DNA from: Candidatus Gemmiger stercorigallinarum
GTDB lineage: Bacteria > Bacillota > Clostridia > Oscillospirales > Ruminococcaceae
Assembly (NCBI GenBank): GCA_019119495.1
Contig: DWWX01000042.1
Location: 35,033-99,032 of the forward strand
Length of the DNA stretch: 64,000 nucleotides
Direction of reading: 5' to 3'
The position numbers were made by a program, and so were the translations under genes. Shown one piece after another: positions 62,319 through 64,000 of the stretch (position 1 is its first letter; each line of letters opens with the position of its first letter). The notes under the pieces were generated by a model. That model ran no database searches and had not been told where the DNA came from. It saw only the letters and a list, made by a program, of their open reading frames with translations.

Positions 62319-63455
62319 GTGAGGCTTGCAAGCATTGAGCTGAACAATTTTCGCAATATTGCTGCGATGCAGCTGAATGCGGTGCCGGGGGTCAATGTCA
62401 TCCACGGGGAAAACGCCCAGGGAAAGACCAACATCATCGAGGCGATCTGGCTGTTCACCGGCGCCAAGAGCTTCCGCGGCGCCAAGGACAAGGAGATGCT
62501 CCGTTTTGGGCAGAAGAAATGCAGTGTCCACACTGTTTTTGCTACCGCCATGCGGGAACAGACCGCCTCGATCGAGCTGTTTGCGCCCAGCCAGTCGCTG
62601 CTGGAGAAAAAGTCGAAGTCGGTCCACCTCAACGGCGTCCCGCTGGAAAGCGCGGCGGAGCTTGCCGGGCAGTTTTACGCGGTGGTCTTTTCGCCGGCGC
62701 ACCTGTCGCTGGTGCGGGAGGGGCCGGCCTTCCGACGCAAATTCCTGGACACCGCCATCGGCCAGCTCATGCCAAAGTACAGCCATTACCTGCGCGAGTA
62801 TCAGCGCATCCTGCTGCAGCGCAACACCCTGCTCAAGGACGTTGCCCAGTTTCCGCAGCTGCAGGACACGATGGATGTCTGGGAGGAAAACCTGGCCAAA
62901 GCGGCCGCTTCGGTCGCTTTTTGCAGGGCGCGGTATGTGGAGCGCATCCGCCCGAAGGCCGCGCAGGTCTATGAGGGGATCTCCTCCGGGCGGGAAAGAA
63001 TGGATCTGAGCTATCAGTGCGGCCTCAAGGACGCCCATCTGTGCACCCGGGAGGAGCTGCGCGCCTTTTACCGGGAGGAGCTGCTGCACGACCGCAAGGA
63101 GGATATCCAGCGGGGAAGCACCCGCAGCGGCCCCCAGCGGGACGATCTGGAGATCCTGGTCAACGAGGTTCCCGCGCGCCTGTACGGCTCACAGGGGCAG
63201 CAGCGCAGCAGCGTGCTGGCCTTGAAGATGGCCGAGTGCAGCATGGTGGAGGAGACCACCAGCGAAGCCCCCATCGTTCTGCTGGACGATGTGATGAGCG
63301 AGCTGGACGCGGGCAGGCGGGATTACCTGCTCAACCATCTGGACAACTGGCAGGTGTTTGTCACCTGCTGTGACGACGAGAGCTTTCGGGAACTGCGCAA
63401 CGGCCGGAGCTTTTTGATCGATGCCGGTCAGCTGCAGCGGACCGAGGATTTTTAA
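62319..63455 (+). CDS. recF: DNA replication and repair protein RecF (copy 2)
   Basis: 378 residues from a GTG start after GGAGGG. Walker A GENAQGKTN (about 30), KSFRGAKDKE, signature YGSQGQQRSS (about 288), Walker B VLLDDVMSELDAG. Blocks align easily with copy 1, with many substitutions in between. Confidence 0.96.
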   Translation: MRLASIELNNFRNIAAMQLNAVPGVNVIHGENAQGKTNIIEAIWLFTGAKSFRGAKDKEMLRFGQKKCSVHTVFATAMREQTASIELFAPSQSLLEKKSKSVHLNGVPLESAAELAGQFYAVVFSPAHLSLVREGPAFRRKFLDTAIGQLMPKYSHYLREYQRILLQRNTLLKDVAQFPQLQDTMDVWEENLAKAAASVAFCRARYVERIRPKAAQVYEGISSGRERMDLSYQCGLKDAHLCTREELRAFYREELLHDRKEDIQRGSTRSGPQRDDLEILVNEVPARLYGSQGQQRSSVLALKMAECSMVEETTSEAPIVLLDDVMSELDAGRRDYLLNHLDNWQVFVTCCDDESFRELRNGRSFLIDAGQLQRTEDF

Positions 63456-63469
63456 AGGAGGCGGAAAGG

Positions 63470-63754
63470 ATGTATCTGCATCTGGGACAGGATGTGGTGG
63501 TGCGCAGCCGCGACATCATCGGCATCTTCGACATTGAAAACACCTCCGTCTCCAAGATCACCAAGGAGTATCTGGGCGGCAAGGAGAAGGAGCATCGGGT
63601 GGTGAACGTCTCGACCGAGCTGCCAAAATCCTTCATCGTCTGCAGCAGCGGAGACGGACGGGAAAAGGGGGAGATCACCGTCTACATTTCGCAGATTTCC
63701 TGCTCCACCCTCAAAAAAAGAAGCGGCTTTGTGCAGCGGCTGGGAATCCTATAG
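63470..63754 (+). CDS. remB: RemB/DUF370 family regulator (copy 2)
   Basis: 94 residues: MYLHLGQDVVVRSRDIIGIFD, then the PKSFIVCS core; a slightly longer C-terminus than copy 1. GGAGGCGGAAAGG precedes the ATG; 14 bases after recF. Confidence 0.88.
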   Translation: MYLHLGQDVVVRSRDIIGIFDIENTSVSKITKEYLGGKEKEHRVVNVSTELPKSFIVCSSGDGREKGEITVYISQISCSTLKKRSGFVQRLGIL

Positions 63755-63777
63755 CAAAAGCGCTGCCAAGAGATAAA

Positions 63778-63820
63778 AAGGGGCTGTTGACCAAGCGCGG
63801 TCGGCGGCCTTTTTGTTTTG
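63778..63820 (+). terminator. Terminator after the second recF-remB
   Basis: GGCTGTTGACC pairs (with G-T pairs) with GGTCGGCGGCC, followed by TTTTTGTTTT. Confidence 0.75.
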
Positions 63821-63954
63821 CGTTTATCTGTGAAAATCCCGGTGTGAAAAGGCGAAAAGGGCGGGCTTAAAAGGGGCGGAGCGGCTTTCTCTCAACCCAC
63901 TTTTGACCTTTTTCAAAAAAGCCCATTAAGAAGAAAGAAATCCGCCAAAAAACA

Positions 63955-63984
63955 TTGTAAAGACAGCGTGTTTTATGGTATAAT
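63955..63984 (+). promoter_or_regulatory. Promoter at the window edge
   Basis: TTGTAA-18-TATAAT. By synteny the next gene could be a second gyrB, but it lies beyond the window. The remaining DNA from 63755 shows no gene. Confidence 0.65.
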
Positions 63985-64000
63985 AAAAAGGTATTCGGAA

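Noticed and set aside
63755..64000. A second gyrB directly after remB2
   Set aside because: Only a terminator and a promoter are visible before the window ends, so its presence cannot be claimed.

Overview
The window looks like the chromosomal replication-origin neighbourhood of a high-G+C anaerobic Firmicute. A pyruvate:ferredoxin oxidoreductase, the gene order, strong Clostridia-type promoters and dispersed intergenic repeats suggest an Oscillospiraceae/Ruminococcaceae gut bacterium (Faecalibacterium/Gemmiger-like). That placement is inference from style and gene content, not from a database search.

Layout. 0-2.5 kb: 3' part of a PFOR gene. 2.7-6.9 kb (minus): a two-component system with a membrane-anchored partner protein. 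7.3-15.9 kb (plus): small membrane proteins, the Ktr/Trk K+ uptake pair, MYG1, a GIY-YIG/GNAT fusion, a Nudix hydrolase, a GT10 fucosyltransferase, TrmO, a Dabb protein and an MmcQ/YjbR protein. 16.4-27.3 kb: first origin cluster, dnaA-dnaN-S4-recF-remB-(DUF559)-gyrB-gyrA, with MITE-like repeats in four of its intergenic gaps. 27.5-34.0 kb: accessory region with an XRE/Cro-like divergent switch, acyltransferase, small lipoprotein, Ala-rich secreted repeat protein, tRNA-Met, tRNA-Glu, an unusual tandem repeat carrying inverted pieces of tRNA-Glu, and an ABC exporter of different base composition. 34.1-43.0 kb: D,D-carboxypeptidase, parS-parA-parB, serS, a second ParB/Noc protein, rsmG with an internal parS, and a second two-component system. 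43.2-48.0 kb: Gld-like ABC operon. 48.1-52.3 kb: TraX-like protein, FlK-like thioesterase, HD hydrolase, mnmG. 52.6-58.4 kb (minus): mnmE, a GNAT protein, khpB/jag, yidC, yidD, rnpA, rpmH. 58.9-63.8 kb: second origin cluster, dnaA-dnaN-S4-recF-remB.

The main observation is that two complete, clearly diverged origin-type clusters lie about 42 kb apart in the same orientation. Each has its own initiator, clamp, S4 protein, RecF and RemB, and each has a DnaA-trio-like unwinding element in its dnaA-dnaN gap. The second sits at the canonical place beside rpmH-rnpA-yidC-jag-mnmE; the first carries gyrB-gyrA. Gene order from rpmH through mnmE, mnmG, rsmG and Noc to parAB is canonical, which argues for one replicon. 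Against this, base composition, intergenic style and repeat content change at the mnmE/mnmG gap (52.26-52.62 kb), which itself holds hairpin-rich repeat-like sequence, so a chimeric assembly must be excluded. Both readings are set out in the findings.

Functionally the window is dominated by replication initiation and repair (DnaA, DnaN, RecF, gyrase), chromosome segregation (ParA/ParB/Noc with two parS sites), tRNA and rRNA modification (MnmE, MnmG, RsmG, TrmO), RNase P protein and L34, and membrane protein insertion (YidC/YidD/KhpB), with accessory envelope and transport genes between them.
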